DNA from: Bacteroidales bacterium UBA3290
GTDB lineage: Bacteria; Bacteroidota; Bacteroidia; Bacteroidales; UBA932
Direction: 5' to 3'
Assembly: GCA_002361615.1 (NCBI GenBank)
Contig: DETK01000038.1
Span: 18,571 to 59,088, forward strand
DNA: 40,518 bases
Position 1 is the stretch's first letter, and the number at the start of each line of letters is the position of its first letter. The position numbers and the translations under genes are program-made. Below are positions 29,008 through 37,888 of this stretch, one piece after another. The notes under the pieces are model-generated. The model ran no database searches, was not told the DNA's origin, and saw only the letters and a program-made list of their open reading frames with translations.

Positions 29008-30819
29008 TTAACTCAGTTTGTCGCCGTTCATCGAAATCAGGAATTCTTCGTTGTCGCGGGTCTTTTCGAGGCGGCTCTTCATGAATTCCATGGCTTCGAG
29101 CGAGGTCATGTCGGCCAGGTGGTTGCGCAGGATCCAGACGCGGTTGACGTATTCCGGATCGTAGAGCAGGTCGTCGCGGCGGGTGGAGCTGAGCGTCACG
29201 TCGACGGCCGGGAAGATACGGCGGTTGGAGAGCTTGCGGTCGAGCTGGAGCTCCAGGTTGCCGGTACCCTTGAATTCCTCGAAGATTACGTCGTCCATCT
29301 TGGAACCGGTTTCGGTCAGCGCCGTGGCCAGGATGGTCAGGGAACCGCCGCCCTCGATGTTACGGGCTGCGCCGAAGAAGCGCTTGGGTTTGTGGAGCGC
29401 GTTGGCGTCCACACCGCCCGAGAGCACCTTGCCTGAGGCGGGCTGCACCGTGTTGAAGGCGCGGGCCAGACGGGTGATCGAGTCGAGCAGGATGACCACG
29501 TCGTGGCCGCATTCGACCAGGCGCTTGGCTTTTTCCAGCACCATGCTCGCCACTTTTACGTGGTGGTCGGCGGGTTCGTCGAAGGTGGAGGCAATGACTT
29601 CGGCCTTGACGCTGCGCTGCATGTCGGTTACCTCTTCCGGACGCTCGTCGATGAGCAGGACGATCATATAGACTTCCGGGTGGTTGTCGGCGATGGCGTT
29701 GGCGATGTCTTTCAGCAGCACGGTCTTACCGGTCTTGGGCTGGGCCACGATGAGGCCGCGCTGGCCCTTGCCGATCGGGGTGAAGAGATCCACCACGCGG
29801 ACCGAGATGTTGCTGTTGTGCCCGTGGCCGGTGAGGTTGAATTTCTCGTTCGGGAAGAGGGGCGTGAGGAAATCGAACGGGACGCGGTCGCGGATGAATT
29901 CCGGCGAGCGGCCGTTGATGCGGTTGACCTTCACCAGCGGGAAATACTTGTCGCCTTCGCGCGGCGGACGGATTTCGCCCAGGATCGTGTCGCCCGTCTT
30001 GAGGGCGTACATCTTGATCTGGTTCTGGGAGACGTAGATGTCGTCGGGGGAGTTGAGGTAGTTGTAGTCGGAGGAGCGCAGGAAGCCGTAGCCGTCGGGC
30101 ATGATTTCCAGCACGCCGGTAGCCTCCACGATGCCCTCGAATTCGATGCGGGGCTGGCGGGGCTGCTGGTTCTGCTGATTTTGCGGCTGGCCCTGCTGCT
30201 GCGAGTTCTGCTGGTTCTGCGGCTGGCCCTGTTGCTGCGGGTTCTGCTGCTGACGGGGCTGGGGCTGCGCCTGCTGGCGGGGCTGCTGCTCTTTTTTCGG
30301 CTCTGCGTTCGGGGCTGCGGCCTCTTCGGGAGCGGCTTCGCGCTGTACGCGCGGACGCTGCTTCTTCTCGGACTTCGGCTTGTCCTGCTTCTTGGCATCC
30401 TGTTTCCGGTTTTCGGACTTGGGTGCCTGCTGCTGAGGCTCTTCCGCGGGCTTTTCTTCTGCCTTCAGAGCTTCGGCAGGGGCGGGGGCGGCAACAGCAG
30501 CAGGGGCCTCCTCGGCATTCTTGCGCGGGCGGCCGCGCTTGCGCTTGGCCGGAGCGGCTTCCTGGCCTTCCTGCGGGGCGGCAGCCTCTTTCGTCTCGGG
30601 CGCCTCTTTCTTATCTTCTTTTTCTTTTACCTTTTCCTTCTTCTTGCGGGTCTGACGCTGTTTGGCCGGGGATTCCTTGCTCTGGATGGCCTGTTCGTCG
30701 AGAATGGCATACACGAGCGCCTCCTTGTCGAGCGACTCGGGTTTGCGTACGTTCAGTTCTTTCGCGATAGCAACAAGTTCTTCTTGACTCTTGCTGCTCA
30801 ATTCAATGATATCTAACAT
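29008..30819 (-). CDS. rho: Transcription termination factor Rho with long disordered insert
   Basis: The 603-residue hexameric RNA helicase terminates transcription. Residues 1-49 are the Rho N-terminal helical domain (LSSKSQEELVAIAKELNV). Residues of about 50-224 are low-complexity: first Lys/Glu/Ala/Pro-rich, with the AT-hook-like KRKRGRPRK near 92-100, then Gln/Asn/Pro-rich with a duplicated 12-residue unit (PQQQGQPQNQQN). The RNA-binding domain follows (GVLEIMPDGYGFLRS), then the ATPase with Walker A AQPKTGKTVLLKDIA, the VLLIDERPEEVTDM block and LDSITRLARA. A similar disordered insert is known in Bacteroides Rho and linked to condensate formation. It has its own promoter at 30880-30887. 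Confidence 0.97.
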   Translation of the reverse strand: MLDIIELSSKSQEELVAIAKELNVRKPESLDKEALVYAILDEQAIQSKESPAKQRQTRKKKEKVKEKEDKKEAPETKEAAAPQEGQEAAPAKRKRGRPRKNAEEAPAAVAAPAPAEALKAEEKPAEEPQQQAPKSENRKQDAKKQDKPKSEKKQRPRVQREAAPEEAAAPNAEPKKEQQPRQQAQPQPRQQQNPQQQGQPQNQQNSQQQGQPQNQQNQQPRQPRIEFEGIVEATGVLEIMPDGYGFLRSSDYNYLNSPDDIYVSQNQIKMYALKTGDTILGEIRPPREGDKYFPLVKVNRINGRSPEFIRDRVPFDFLTPLFPNEKFNLTGHGHNSNISVRVVDLFTPIGKGQRGLIVAQPKTGKTVLLKDIANAIADNHPEVYMIVLLIDERPEEVTDMQRSVKAEVIASTFDEPADHHVKVASMVLEKAKRLVECGHDVVILLDSITRLARAFNTVQPASGKVLSGGVDANALHKPKRFFGAARNIEGGGSLTILATALTETGSKMDDVIFEEFKGTGNLELQLDRKLSNRRIFPAVDVTLSSTRRDDLLYDPEYVNRVWILRNHLADMTSLEAMEFMKSRLEKTRDNEEFLISMNGDKLS

Positions 30820-30879
30820 CTAACTTGATTGGGAAACCGGGCCGGGACGTTCGGCAGAAACCGGTTTGATTTGACAATG

Positions 30880-30887
30880 CAAAGATA
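30880..30887 (-). promoter_or_regulatory. -7 box of the rho promoter
   Basis: The minus strand reads TATCTTTG, only 9 bp after the stop of lptD and about 60 bases before the rho ATG, giving rho a leader of roughly 55 nt. No terminator separates lptD from rho. Confidence 0.65.
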
Positions 30888-30896
30888 GTAAAAAAA

Positions 30897-33617
30897 TTAT
30901 TTATCCCAATAGCTGGCGGCTTTCTTGAACTGCAGCAGGTCGCTCAGGGCGGAGGCCTTGGCGGCGATGCGGAAGTTCCAACTTTCCCACTGGCCGGTCG
31001 GGACCCACGACACCGAAATCGCGAAGCAGTGCAGGTCGTACGTGGCACTGATCTGCGACGTGGTGAGTTTCATCTTCGTCAGGTCGAAGCCCGTGTTGAC
31101 GTTGAAGCTCATGGCCTTGGTCAGGCGGATCGACCCAGACATGTTGAGCGTCTGCACGTGGCTGTGCTTGGTCTGCAGCTGTTCGTTGGCGAACTGGTAG
31201 GTGCGGGAGTAGGAATAGGAGTAGTTGAAGCTGAGGGACCAGGGGATATTGGGGTTCAGGTAATAGACCCAGCCGCCCGGTATGTATTCGCCGGTAATCG
31301 GGTGATAATAGATACGGGCGTAATCCGACGTGCTGTTGCTGCCCTTGGCGTCGTCGTGGCCGTCGTTGCCCTTGTACTTGTCGCCGCCGTTGAGGGAGTA
31401 GGAGAGCGAGGCGCTGGCATTGGTCAGACGGGCGGGACGGCCGGTCTTGATGAGGTTGAAGGTGTTGATCCGCTGGCCGCGCTCGTTGATCGCATACGGA
31501 TCGAGCGAGAGGTTTCCGTTGATGCTCAGCTTGCCGAAAACCGTGGTGCTGGCGGAGATGCTGATGTTGGACAGGCGCATCGAGTCGGCCAGGAAGTTGT
31601 AGGAGCCGTTGATGTTGAGCTGGTCGATCAGCTTGATCTTCTCATACTTGTCCTTCGGGTTGGCCGGCTCTTCGGCGTTCGGGTCCATCTTTTTCAAGAC
31701 CTTGGCCTCCAGGTTGTTGGCAAACGAGAAGGAGAGCGAGGCGTTGCGGCCGCCGCCCGGCGGGGAGTAGAGCTGGCCGGCGTACTTGTTGTAGTCGACG
31801 GTCCGTTCCACGCCATCTTTGTCGGTGTATTTGTAGAAGGTATAACCGTTGGCCTTGGTGGCCAGGTTCGGGCTGAGGTTGAAACCGAACGACGGGGTGA
31901 TCATATGGCGGATCATCTGCAGCCGGCGGTTCTTGTTGCGTTTGCTGAAGTCGAAGGTACCGTAGATACGGGTGTTCATCGAGATGCCGCCCGAATAGGT
32001 CTGCGTCACGCCGAAGCGGGTGAACTGGTCGGTCCACAGGGTTTCGACCCGGTTGGTCTCTTCGTTGTATTGCCGGTACTGCTCGCGGAAGAACCAGTTC
32101 ATGCCGTAGCTCACGCTGGGGGTGAACTGGAAGAACTTCAAGAGCGTGAAGCCGGGCAGTCCGATCGAGATGTTGTGGTTGACGCCGTTCTGCATCCGGT
32201 TGAGCATGTCCTTGTTGAGGGCGAACTCGCTCGCCTTGAAGGCCACTTTGTTCTGGGCCGTGGCGGTGTAGCCGATGGAGATCTGTTCGTAGAAACGTTC
32301 CTTGCCCACGCGGTTCTTCCGTTTGAACGGATAGAAGCGGTTCACGTTGAAGGTGATGTTGGGGAGGGTGAACGAATACGAGCTGTCGCGCGAGTTCTGG
32401 CTGTGCAGCATGTTGAGCGAGAGCGACATGCCGCTCCACGTCTTGGAATAGGAGATCGAGGAGGAGGCCTGGTTCTGGAGCGCATCGCTCACGTTGGCCG
32501 AGTTATAGCGGTTGTTGGAAGGGCTCGAGAAGTTGACCGAGGCCTTGAAGGAGGTACCCGGCCGGGCCTTGGCGTCCTGGGAGTGGCTCCAGTTGACACC
32601 GAAGTTCTTCGACTGGGTGAACGAGTCGGTGCCGCGTTCGCCCGTGATGTCGTTGGAGTAGTTGATCGAGACCGATCCGTCGAAGGCATACCGTTTCTTA
32701 TAACGCGAGGTCAGGCGCGCCGCCCACGAACCGTAGGAATAGATGTCGCCGGTCAGGGCCAGGTCGAGGTAGTCGCCGATGACGAACGAATAGCCGAAGT
32801 CGCGCAGGTACAGGCCGCGCGCGTTCTCCTCGCCGTAGGTCGGGATCAGGATGCCGCTGGCGCGGTCGGGCTTGTCGGGGACGAAGCCGAAGGGGATGAT
32901 CAGCGGAAGGGGGACGTCTTCGATCACGGCGTAGGCCGGGCCGAACATGGTCTTCTGCTTGGGTTTGGTCATCACCTTGGCCGTGGTCATCTTGAGGTAG
33001 TAGTGCGGATGCTCCGCGTCGCAGACCGTGTATTTGCCGCCCGAGATGTTGATCGACTCGTCGGGCATCATCTTGAGTTTCTCGCCGATGAGCTTGCCTT
33101 CCTCCTGCTGGGTGGCCATGTTCTTGATCTTGGCCTTGCGGGTCTGGAAGTTGTAGTACACTTCGTCCATCTCGTAACTCTTGCCGCCGGTGTTCATCAC
33201 GGGGCGGCCGGTGAGCGTGTTGGTGATGGTATCGAGCGTGCCTTTGGCGTAGACGATGTTCAGCTGGGTATTGTAGGCCATGTAGTCGGCCTTGAGTTCC
33301 ATGTCCTGGTACTTGGCGGTCACGTCGCCGAAATAGTAGATGACGTGGTTCTCGATGTCCTCCATCACGGAGTCGCGGGCGGACGAGAATGCCGGCCGGT
33401 CGATCATCCCTTTGGGCTGGACGAACATCGTGTCTCCCTGCGCGGCGACGACCGCCGTGGAGTCAGGCTGGGGGAGGATGTCCGGCAGGCGGGTGGTATC
33501 GGGAGCGACGACCGGCGGCTGGGCGACCGTGTCGGGCGGCGTCTGGGAAAAGGCCGGCATGCTCCTTGCTACCAAGAGGATCAGGACGATCAGAACGGAT
33601 AGTATTCTATTTTGCAA
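30897..33617 (-). CDS. lptD: LPS-assembly outer-membrane protein LptD-like
   Basis: The 906-residue protein has a signal peptide (ending ARSMPAFSQ), an OstA-like periplasmic domain at about 90-230 (YYFGDVTAKYQDMELKADYMAYN, GTLDTITNTLTGRPVMNTGGKSYEMDEVYYN), and a long C-terminal beta-barrel with alternating aromatic strands ending in YWDK. PLPLIIPFGFVPDKPDRASGILIPTYGE is typical of the LptD barrel entry. It inserts lipopolysaccharide into the outer leaflet. The only start in the right place is TTG at 33617, since the signal peptide needs this N-terminus; the next ATG lies inside it. It is divergent from the amidase gene with interlocked promoters. Confidence 0.88.
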   Translation of the reverse strand: MQNRILSVLIVLILLVARSMPAFSQTPPDTVAQPPVVAPDTTRLPDILPQPDSTAVVAAQGDTMFVQPKGMIDRPAFSSARDSVMEDIENHVIYYFGDVTAKYQDMELKADYMAYNTQLNIVYAKGTLDTITNTLTGRPVMNTGGKSYEMDEVYYNFQTRKAKIKNMATQQEEGKLIGEKLKMMPDESINISGGKYTVCDAEHPHYYLKMTTAKVMTKPKQKTMFGPAYAVIEDVPLPLIIPFGFVPDKPDRASGILIPTYGEENARGLYLRDFGYSFVIGDYLDLALTGDIYSYGSWAARLTSRYKKRYAFDGSVSINYSNDITGERGTDSFTQSKNFGVNWSHSQDAKARPGTSFKASVNFSSPSNNRYNSANVSDALQNQASSSISYSKTWSGMSLSLNMLHSQNSRDSSYSFTLPNITFNVNRFYPFKRKNRVGKERFYEQISIGYTATAQNKVAFKASEFALNKDMLNRMQNGVNHNISIGLPGFTLLKFFQFTPSVSYGMNWFFREQYRQYNEETNRVETLWTDQFTRFGVTQTYSGGISMNTRIYGTFDFSKRNKNRRLQMIRHMITPSFGFNLSPNLATKANGYTFYKYTDKDGVERTVDYNKYAGQLYSPPGGGRNASLSFSFANNLEAKVLKKMDPNAEEPANPKDKYEKIKLIDQLNINGSYNFLADSMRLSNISISASTTVFGKLSINGNLSLDPYAINERGQRINTFNLIKTGRPARLTNASASLSYSLNGGDKYKGNDGHDDAKGSNSTSDYARIYYHPITGEYIPGGWVYYLNPNIPWSLSFNYSYSYSRTYQFANEQLQTKHSHVQTLNMSGSIRLTKAMSFNVNTGFDLTKMKLTTSQISATYDLHCFAISVSWVPTGQWESWNFRIAAKASALSDLLQFKKAASYWDK

Positions 33618-33627
33618 AACTAATTCG

Positions 33628-33635
33628 TATATTTG
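33628..33635 (+). promoter_or_regulatory. -7 box of the amidase promoter
   Basis: TATATTTG matches TAnnTTTG and predicts a start near 33640 with a leader of about 30 nt. Confidence 0.6.
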
Positions 33636-33643
33636 CAGAAAGG

Positions 33644-33651
33644 CAAAATTA
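33644..33651 (-). promoter_or_regulatory. -7 box of the lptD promoter
   Basis: The minus strand reads TAATTTTG. It lies downstream of the amidase -7 box, so the two promoters face each other and their starts overlap. A second match, TAGTTTTG at 33615-33622, coincides with the TTG start codon and is discounted. Confidence 0.5.
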
Positions 33652-33671
33652 ATAAAAAATAAACAACTAGC

Positions 33672-34757
33672 ATGCCATCTTGCTCAAATACCGCCTTCAG
33701 AGTGGCCGGAACCTTGTTCCTGGCGCTGATTTTCGTGCTGACAGCCCTGTCCGCATCCGCACAGGACGGCGGCGTGCGCCTCAAGACCGTCGTCATCGAC
33801 GCCGGTCACGGCGGACACGACCCGGGTGCCATCTCCAAGTCCAGCAAGCTCAGCGAGAAGCAGATCAACCTCGACCTGGCCCTCCGGCTGGGTGCCCGCA
33901 TCGAGAAGGAATTTCCCGACGTGAAGGTCGTCTATACGCGCAAGACCGACAAGTTCGTCGAACTGGCCGAACGGGGCAACATCGCCAACCGCAACCACGC
34001 CGACCTGTTCATCTCCATCCACGTGAATTCGGCCAAGAGCACGGCGGCCTCCGGCACGGAGACCTTCGTGATGGGTACCGACAAGAGCCAGTCCAACATG
34101 GAAGTCTGCAAGCGGGAGAACTCCGTGATCCTGCTCGAGGACAACTACACCACGACCTACGAAGGATTCGACCCGGACAATCCGGAATCCTATATCATCT
34201 TCAACCTGATGCAGAACGCCCACTTCGAGCAGAGCATCGCCTTCGCTTCCCTGGTGCAGGAGCAGTTCGTGAAAAACGGCCCGATCAAAAAGAGCCGGGG
34301 CGTGCGGCAGGCGCCGCTGATGGTGCTCTGGCGCACCACGATGCCTTCGGTGCTGGTGGAAGTCGGTTTCCTCTCCAATTCCTCCGACCGGACGGTGATG
34401 AACCAGTCCGCCAACCGGCAGAAGATCGCCGACGACCTCTTCCGGGCTTTTTCCGCCTTCAAGAAAGGATACGATTCCGGTGTGTCGGCGACGGTCGCTC
34501 CCGCGCCTGAACCCGAGAAGCCGAAGGTCGATACGCCTGCGGCCGGACCGCACTTCGAAATCCAGATCCTGGCCTCTTCGAAGAAGCTCAAGGACGGCTC
34601 TTCGGAGCTGAAAGGGGAGAAGCAGTACAGCTGCCGGTTTATCAACGGCATGTACAAATATTCTGTTGGTAACTTTGCCACGAAGGAGGAAGCGAACCGC
34701 CGTCTTCCCGAGGTCCGGAAGAAATTTCCGGGGGCTTTTGTCATCGCTGTCGACTGA
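33672..34757 (+). CDS. N-acetylmuramoyl-L-alanine amidase with SPOR domain
   Basis: The 361-residue exported cell-wall hydrolase cleaves the bond between muramic acid and the stem peptide. Residues 1 to about 30 form a signal peptide (ALIFVLTALSASAQ). The Amidase_3 domain spans about 37-255, with the zinc ligands in VIDAGHGGHDPGA and FISIHVNSA and the glutamate in VLVEVGFLSN. A proline/alanine linker follows, then a SPOR-like domain at about 290-361 (HFEIQILASSKKL, YKYSVGNFATKEEA) that binds denuded glycan strands at the division site. Length and order fit amidases of Bacteroidota. It has its own promoter and a terminator 84 bp downstream. Confidence 0.94.
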   Translation: MPSCSNTAFRVAGTLFLALIFVLTALSASAQDGGVRLKTVVIDAGHGGHDPGAISKSSKLSEKQINLDLALRLGARIEKEFPDVKVVYTRKTDKFVELAERGNIANRNHADLFISIHVNSAKSTAASGTETFVMGTDKSQSNMEVCKRENSVILLEDNYTTTYEGFDPDNPESYIIFNLMQNAHFEQSIAFASLVQEQFVKNGPIKKSRGVRQAPLMVLWRTTMPSVLVEVGFLSNSSDRTVMNQSANRQKIADDLFRAFSAFKKGYDSGVSATVAPAPEPEKPKVDTPAAGPHFEIQILASSKKLKDGSSELKGEKQYSCRFINGMYKYSVGNFATKEEANRRLPEVRKKFPGAFVIAVD

Positions 34758-34840
34758 CCGCGACCCGGTTTTAGACAAGTTGCGTTTATAAGTGGATTAT
34801 TATCAATACACTAGCCGTTTATTGTTGTTGTAACTAATTG

Positions 34841-34876
34841 ATTTTCAGCTTAAAACAAAAGCTGAAAATTTTTTTT
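34841..34876 (+). terminator. Intrinsic terminator after the amidase gene
   Basis: ATTTTCAGCTT (34841-34851) pairs with AAGCTGAAAAT (34859-34869) around AAAACAA, followed by eight T residues (34869-34876). Confidence 0.85.
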
Positions 34877-34981
34877 CTTGATTTTTAGGGAGTTGTGTGT
34901 TTTCCAAAAAAAACAACAAAAAAAAGTTTTTTTTTCAACAGTTTTTTCCCCAATTTTGTTGTCGGAACCTGAAACCTGAAC
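34877..34981. other. AT-rich region before dnaA, promoter and possible origin-like sequence
   Basis: The stretch is strongly AT-rich, with runs of A and T on both sides of GTTTTTTTTTCAACAG and CCAATTTTGTTGTCGG. No perfect DnaA box TTATNCACA is present; TTATCAATA at 34799-34807 is a distant match. No exact TAnnTTTG box was found; CAATTTTG near 34951 is closest. It most likely holds the dnaA promoter. An origin function is only a possibility. Confidence 0.35.
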
Positions 34982-36415
34982 ATGACCCCCGAGAATCATA
35001 TTGTCGTCTGGACCCGCTGCCTTGAAATCCTCAAGGACAACTTGAATGAAGACACATTCAAGACCTGGTTCGGACCCATCAAGCCCATCTCGCTCGACGA
35101 GCATCGGCTGACGATCGAGGTCCCTTCAGATTTCTGGCGGGAGTACATCGAGGAGCATTTCCTCGACCTGCTGAGCAAGGTGCTCCGCCGCGAAATCGGT
35201 CCCGGCGCATCCCTGGTTTACAAGGTCAAGATCCTCGACGACCTGTTCATCGAGCAGCGCCCTAAAGCCGGCCGCGTCCGCAACGCCGAACTCCCGATCC
35301 CCGAGGCGGGCGAGCACTATACCGGCAGCGTATATGCCATCCCCGGCCTGCGCAAGCTCAACATCGAGCCCTGTCTCAATCCGGTCTACAATTTCGAGAA
35401 CTTCATCGAAGGCACCTGCAACCGCCTGGGCCGCTCCGCCGGCCTGAGCATCGCCGCCAATCCCGGCCGCAGCACCTTCAACCCGCTGTTCATCTACGGC
35501 GGCCCCGGTCTCGGCAAGACGCACCTGGCCCAGGCCATCGGCATCGCGGTCAAGGAACGCTTCCCCGAAAAGGTCGTGCTCTACGTCAACGCGAACACCT
35601 TCCAGAACCAGTATATGAACGCCGCCTGCTCCGCCAAGAGCGCGAACAACGGCAACAAGGTGGCCGACTTCCTCCGTTTCTATCAGCTCATCGACGTGCT
35701 GATCATCGACGACGTGCAGGAATTCGCCGAGAAGAAAGGCACCCAGGGCGCCTTCTTCCATATCTTCAACTATCTCCACCAGAGCGGCAAGCAGCTGGTC
35801 CTGACCTCCGACAAGCCGCCCGTGGAACTGCAGGGCCTCGACCAGCGCCTCCTCTCCCGTTTCAAGTGGGGCCTGTCGGCCGAACTGCTTCCCCCGGCCT
35901 ATGAGACGCGGCTGGCCATCCTCCAGTCGAAGTGCGCCCGGGAAGGCGTCACGATCTCCGACGAGGTGCTCTCGTTCGTCGCCCGCAGCGTGAAGACCAA
36001 CATCCGCGAACTGGAAGGCATCCTCTTCTCGCTGATCGCCAACGCCACCTTCAACCGTCAGGAGATCACCCTCGAACTGGCCCAGCGCCTGGTCGACAAG
36101 ATCGTGACCGACCCCAAGAGCGAGATCACGGTCGGAAAGATCCAGGAAGTCGTCTGCAACTACTTCAACATCTCCGACGACATTTTCCTTTCCAAGACCC
36201 GCAAGCGCGAGATCGTCCAGGCCCGTCAGATCGCCATGTACCTGAGCCGCAACCTGACCAAGACCTCCCTCTCTTCGATCGGCGCCCAGCTGGGCGGGAA
36301 AGACCACGCCACGGTGCTGCACGCCTGCAACACGGTAGGCGACCTGATGGACACGGACCGCAGCTTCCGCGGCTATGTCCACGACATCGAGCGCATGCTG
36401 AATTCGCCCGAATAG
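34982..36415 (+). CDS. dnaA: Chromosomal replication initiator protein DnaA
   Basis: The 477-residue initiator has domain I (WTRCLEILKDNLNEDTFKTWFGPIKPISL), a linker, the AAA+ domain III with Walker A YGGPGLGKTHLAQAIG near 172-187 and Walker B VLIIDDVQEFAEKKGTQ, and the DNA-binding domain IV with the signature GGKDHATVLHACNTV and the basic loop SKTRKREIVQARQIAMYLSR. Length and order are normal. It starts 224 bp after the amidase gene and is followed, as in other Bacteroidota, by unrelated genes rather than dnaN. Confidence 0.97.
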   Translation: MTPENHIVVWTRCLEILKDNLNEDTFKTWFGPIKPISLDEHRLTIEVPSDFWREYIEEHFLDLLSKVLRREIGPGASLVYKVKILDDLFIEQRPKAGRVRNAELPIPEAGEHYTGSVYAIPGLRKLNIEPCLNPVYNFENFIEGTCNRLGRSAGLSIAANPGRSTFNPLFIYGGPGLGKTHLAQAIGIAVKERFPEKVVLYVNANTFQNQYMNAACSAKSANNGNKVADFLRFYQLIDVLIIDDVQEFAEKKGTQGAFFHIFNYLHQSGKQLVLTSDKPPVELQGLDQRLLSRFKWGLSAELLPPAYETRLAILQSKCAREGVTISDEVLSFVARSVKTNIRELEGILFSLIANATFNRQEITLELAQRLVDKIVTDPKSEITVGKIQEVVCNYFNISDDIFLSKTRKREIVQARQIAMYLSRNLTKTSLSSIGAQLGGKDHATVLHACNTVGDLMDTDRSFRGYVHDIERMLNSPE

Positions 36416-36451
36416 GCTCCCGGGAAAATCATTCTCTCTAAAATATTGTCA

Positions 36452-37885
36452 ATGATGGATACAGAAAAAGTTTTGAATTTTTTCCGTGAGATTACCCGTA
36501 TCCCGCGCGAATCGGGTCACGAGGAGAAGATTGTCGCTTATCTTCAGCAATTTGCGGCATCCCGTGGCCTTGAATGCAAGACCGACGAAGTCGGCAATGT
36601 GATGATTGCCAAGCCTGCTTCGAAAGGGTATGAAAACCGTCCCGGGGTCGTCCTCCAGTGCCATACCGACATGGTCTGCGAGAAGAAGCACACCTCGGAC
36701 TTCGACTTTTCCAAGGATCCGATCCAGTTTGTGATCGAAGACGGCTGGATGATCGCCCACGACACGACGCTCGGGGCCGACAACGGCATCGGCGTCGCCT
36801 CCGCCATGGCGGTTCTGGACGATGACTCGATCGAACATCCGCGTGTGGAATGTCTGTTCACCGTCTCCGAGGAAACCGGACTCGACGGCGCCCGTGCCGT
36901 GCAGAAGGGATTCATCACCGGCAAGACCCTCATCAACCTGGATGATGAAGATGAAGGCTATTTCTGCGTAGGCTGTGCCGGTGGCATGGACACGATCGGT
37001 ACGTTCCGGTACCGGACGCAGAAACTTCCCAAGGGCGTTGTTGCCGTGAAATTCACCATCGGCGGCGGCCAGGGCGGCCACAGCGGCGAAGACATCGGCA
37101 AGGGCCGTATGAACGGCGTGCAGCAAATCGCCCGTTTCGCCTGCGAAGCCTGGAAATACCACGTGGAATTGTGTGAGATCGCTGCCGGCAACAAGCGCAA
37201 TGCCATCGCCCGCAGCGGGGAAGTGGTCCTGGCCATCCCGGCCCGCAACGTCAAACGGGTCGTGGCGCTGTTCGACCAGTTTGCCGCCCGTCTGAAAGCG
37301 GAATATGCCGTCAACGATCCGGGCCTCACCTTCAAGCATACCCAGATCGCCGGGAAGACGTCGGCCATCGATACGGATACGGCGCTGCGCGTCATCCGCG
37401 CCCTGATCGCCATCCCGCACGGTGTCATCGCCATGAGCGCCGACATCCCGGATCTGATCGAGACCTCCACCAACCTGGCCTCCGTCAAGATGATGGAAGG
37501 TCGCAGGATCGTGGTCGGTACGATGCAGCGCAGCTCGGTCAACAGCCAGCGGATCTTCCTCTCGCAGCGGATTGCAGCCGTGCTTGAGCTTGCAGGCGCA
37601 AAGGTCAAACATTCTGATGGTTATCCGGGCTGGAAACCCAATATGGAATCGCACGTCAAGGATGTCTGCGTAGCTTCCTACAAGCACCTCTTCGGCCGCG
37701 AACCCGTGGTGCGTGCCATCCACGCCGGCCTCGAATGCGGCCTGTTTACGGAAAAGTTCCCCGATATGGACATGATCGCCTTCGGTCCGACGCTCCGCGG
37801 CGTCCACGCCCCGGGCGAACGCCTCGACCTGGCCTCCCTCGACCGTTTCTGGGCCGTCCTGCTCGATGTCCTGAAAAACCTGTAA
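36452..37885 (+). CDS. pepD: Aminoacyl-histidine dipeptidase (PepD, M20 family)
   Basis: This protein of about 477 residues is a di-zinc Xaa-His dipeptidase. QCHTDMVCEK near 71-80, TTLGADNGIGVA near 109-120 with the bridging aspartate, TVSEETGLDGA near 139-149 with the general-base glutamate, and NLDDEDEGYFCVGCAGG are all PepD signatures; RAIHAGLECG near 426 holds a late ligand. Two adjacent ATGs (36452, 36455) are possible starts; an upstream in-frame TTG at 36446 is less likely. It acts in the cytosol in peptide salvage. It lies 36 bp after dnaA; rpe follows after 3 bp. Confidence 0.93.
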   Translation: MMDTEKVLNFFREITRIPRESGHEEKIVAYLQQFAASRGLECKTDEVGNVMIAKPASKGYENRPGVVLQCHTDMVCEKKHTSDFDFSKDPIQFVIEDGWMIAHDTTLGADNGIGVASAMAVLDDDSIEHPRVECLFTVSEETGLDGARAVQKGFITGKTLINLDDEDEGYFCVGCAGGMDTIGTFRYRTQKLPKGVVAVKFTIGGGQGGHSGEDIGKGRMNGVQQIARFACEAWKYHVELCEIAAGNKRNAIARSGEVVLAIPARNVKRVVALFDQFAARLKAEYAVNDPGLTFKHTQIAGKTSAIDTDTALRVIRALIAIPHGVIAMSADIPDLIETSTNLASVKMMEGRRIVVGTMQRSSVNSQRIFLSQRIAAVLELAGAKVKHSDGYPGWKPNMESHVKDVCVASYKHLFGREPVVRAIHAGLECGLFTEKFPDMDMIAFGPTLRGVHAPGERLDLASLDRFWAVLLDVLKNL

Positions 37886-37888
37886 GCC

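Noticed and set aside
31029..33602. 857-codon plus-strand ORF opposite lptD
   Set aside because: Low-complexity Val/Gly/Arg composition without motifs; the minus-strand frame has a signal peptide and barrel strands.
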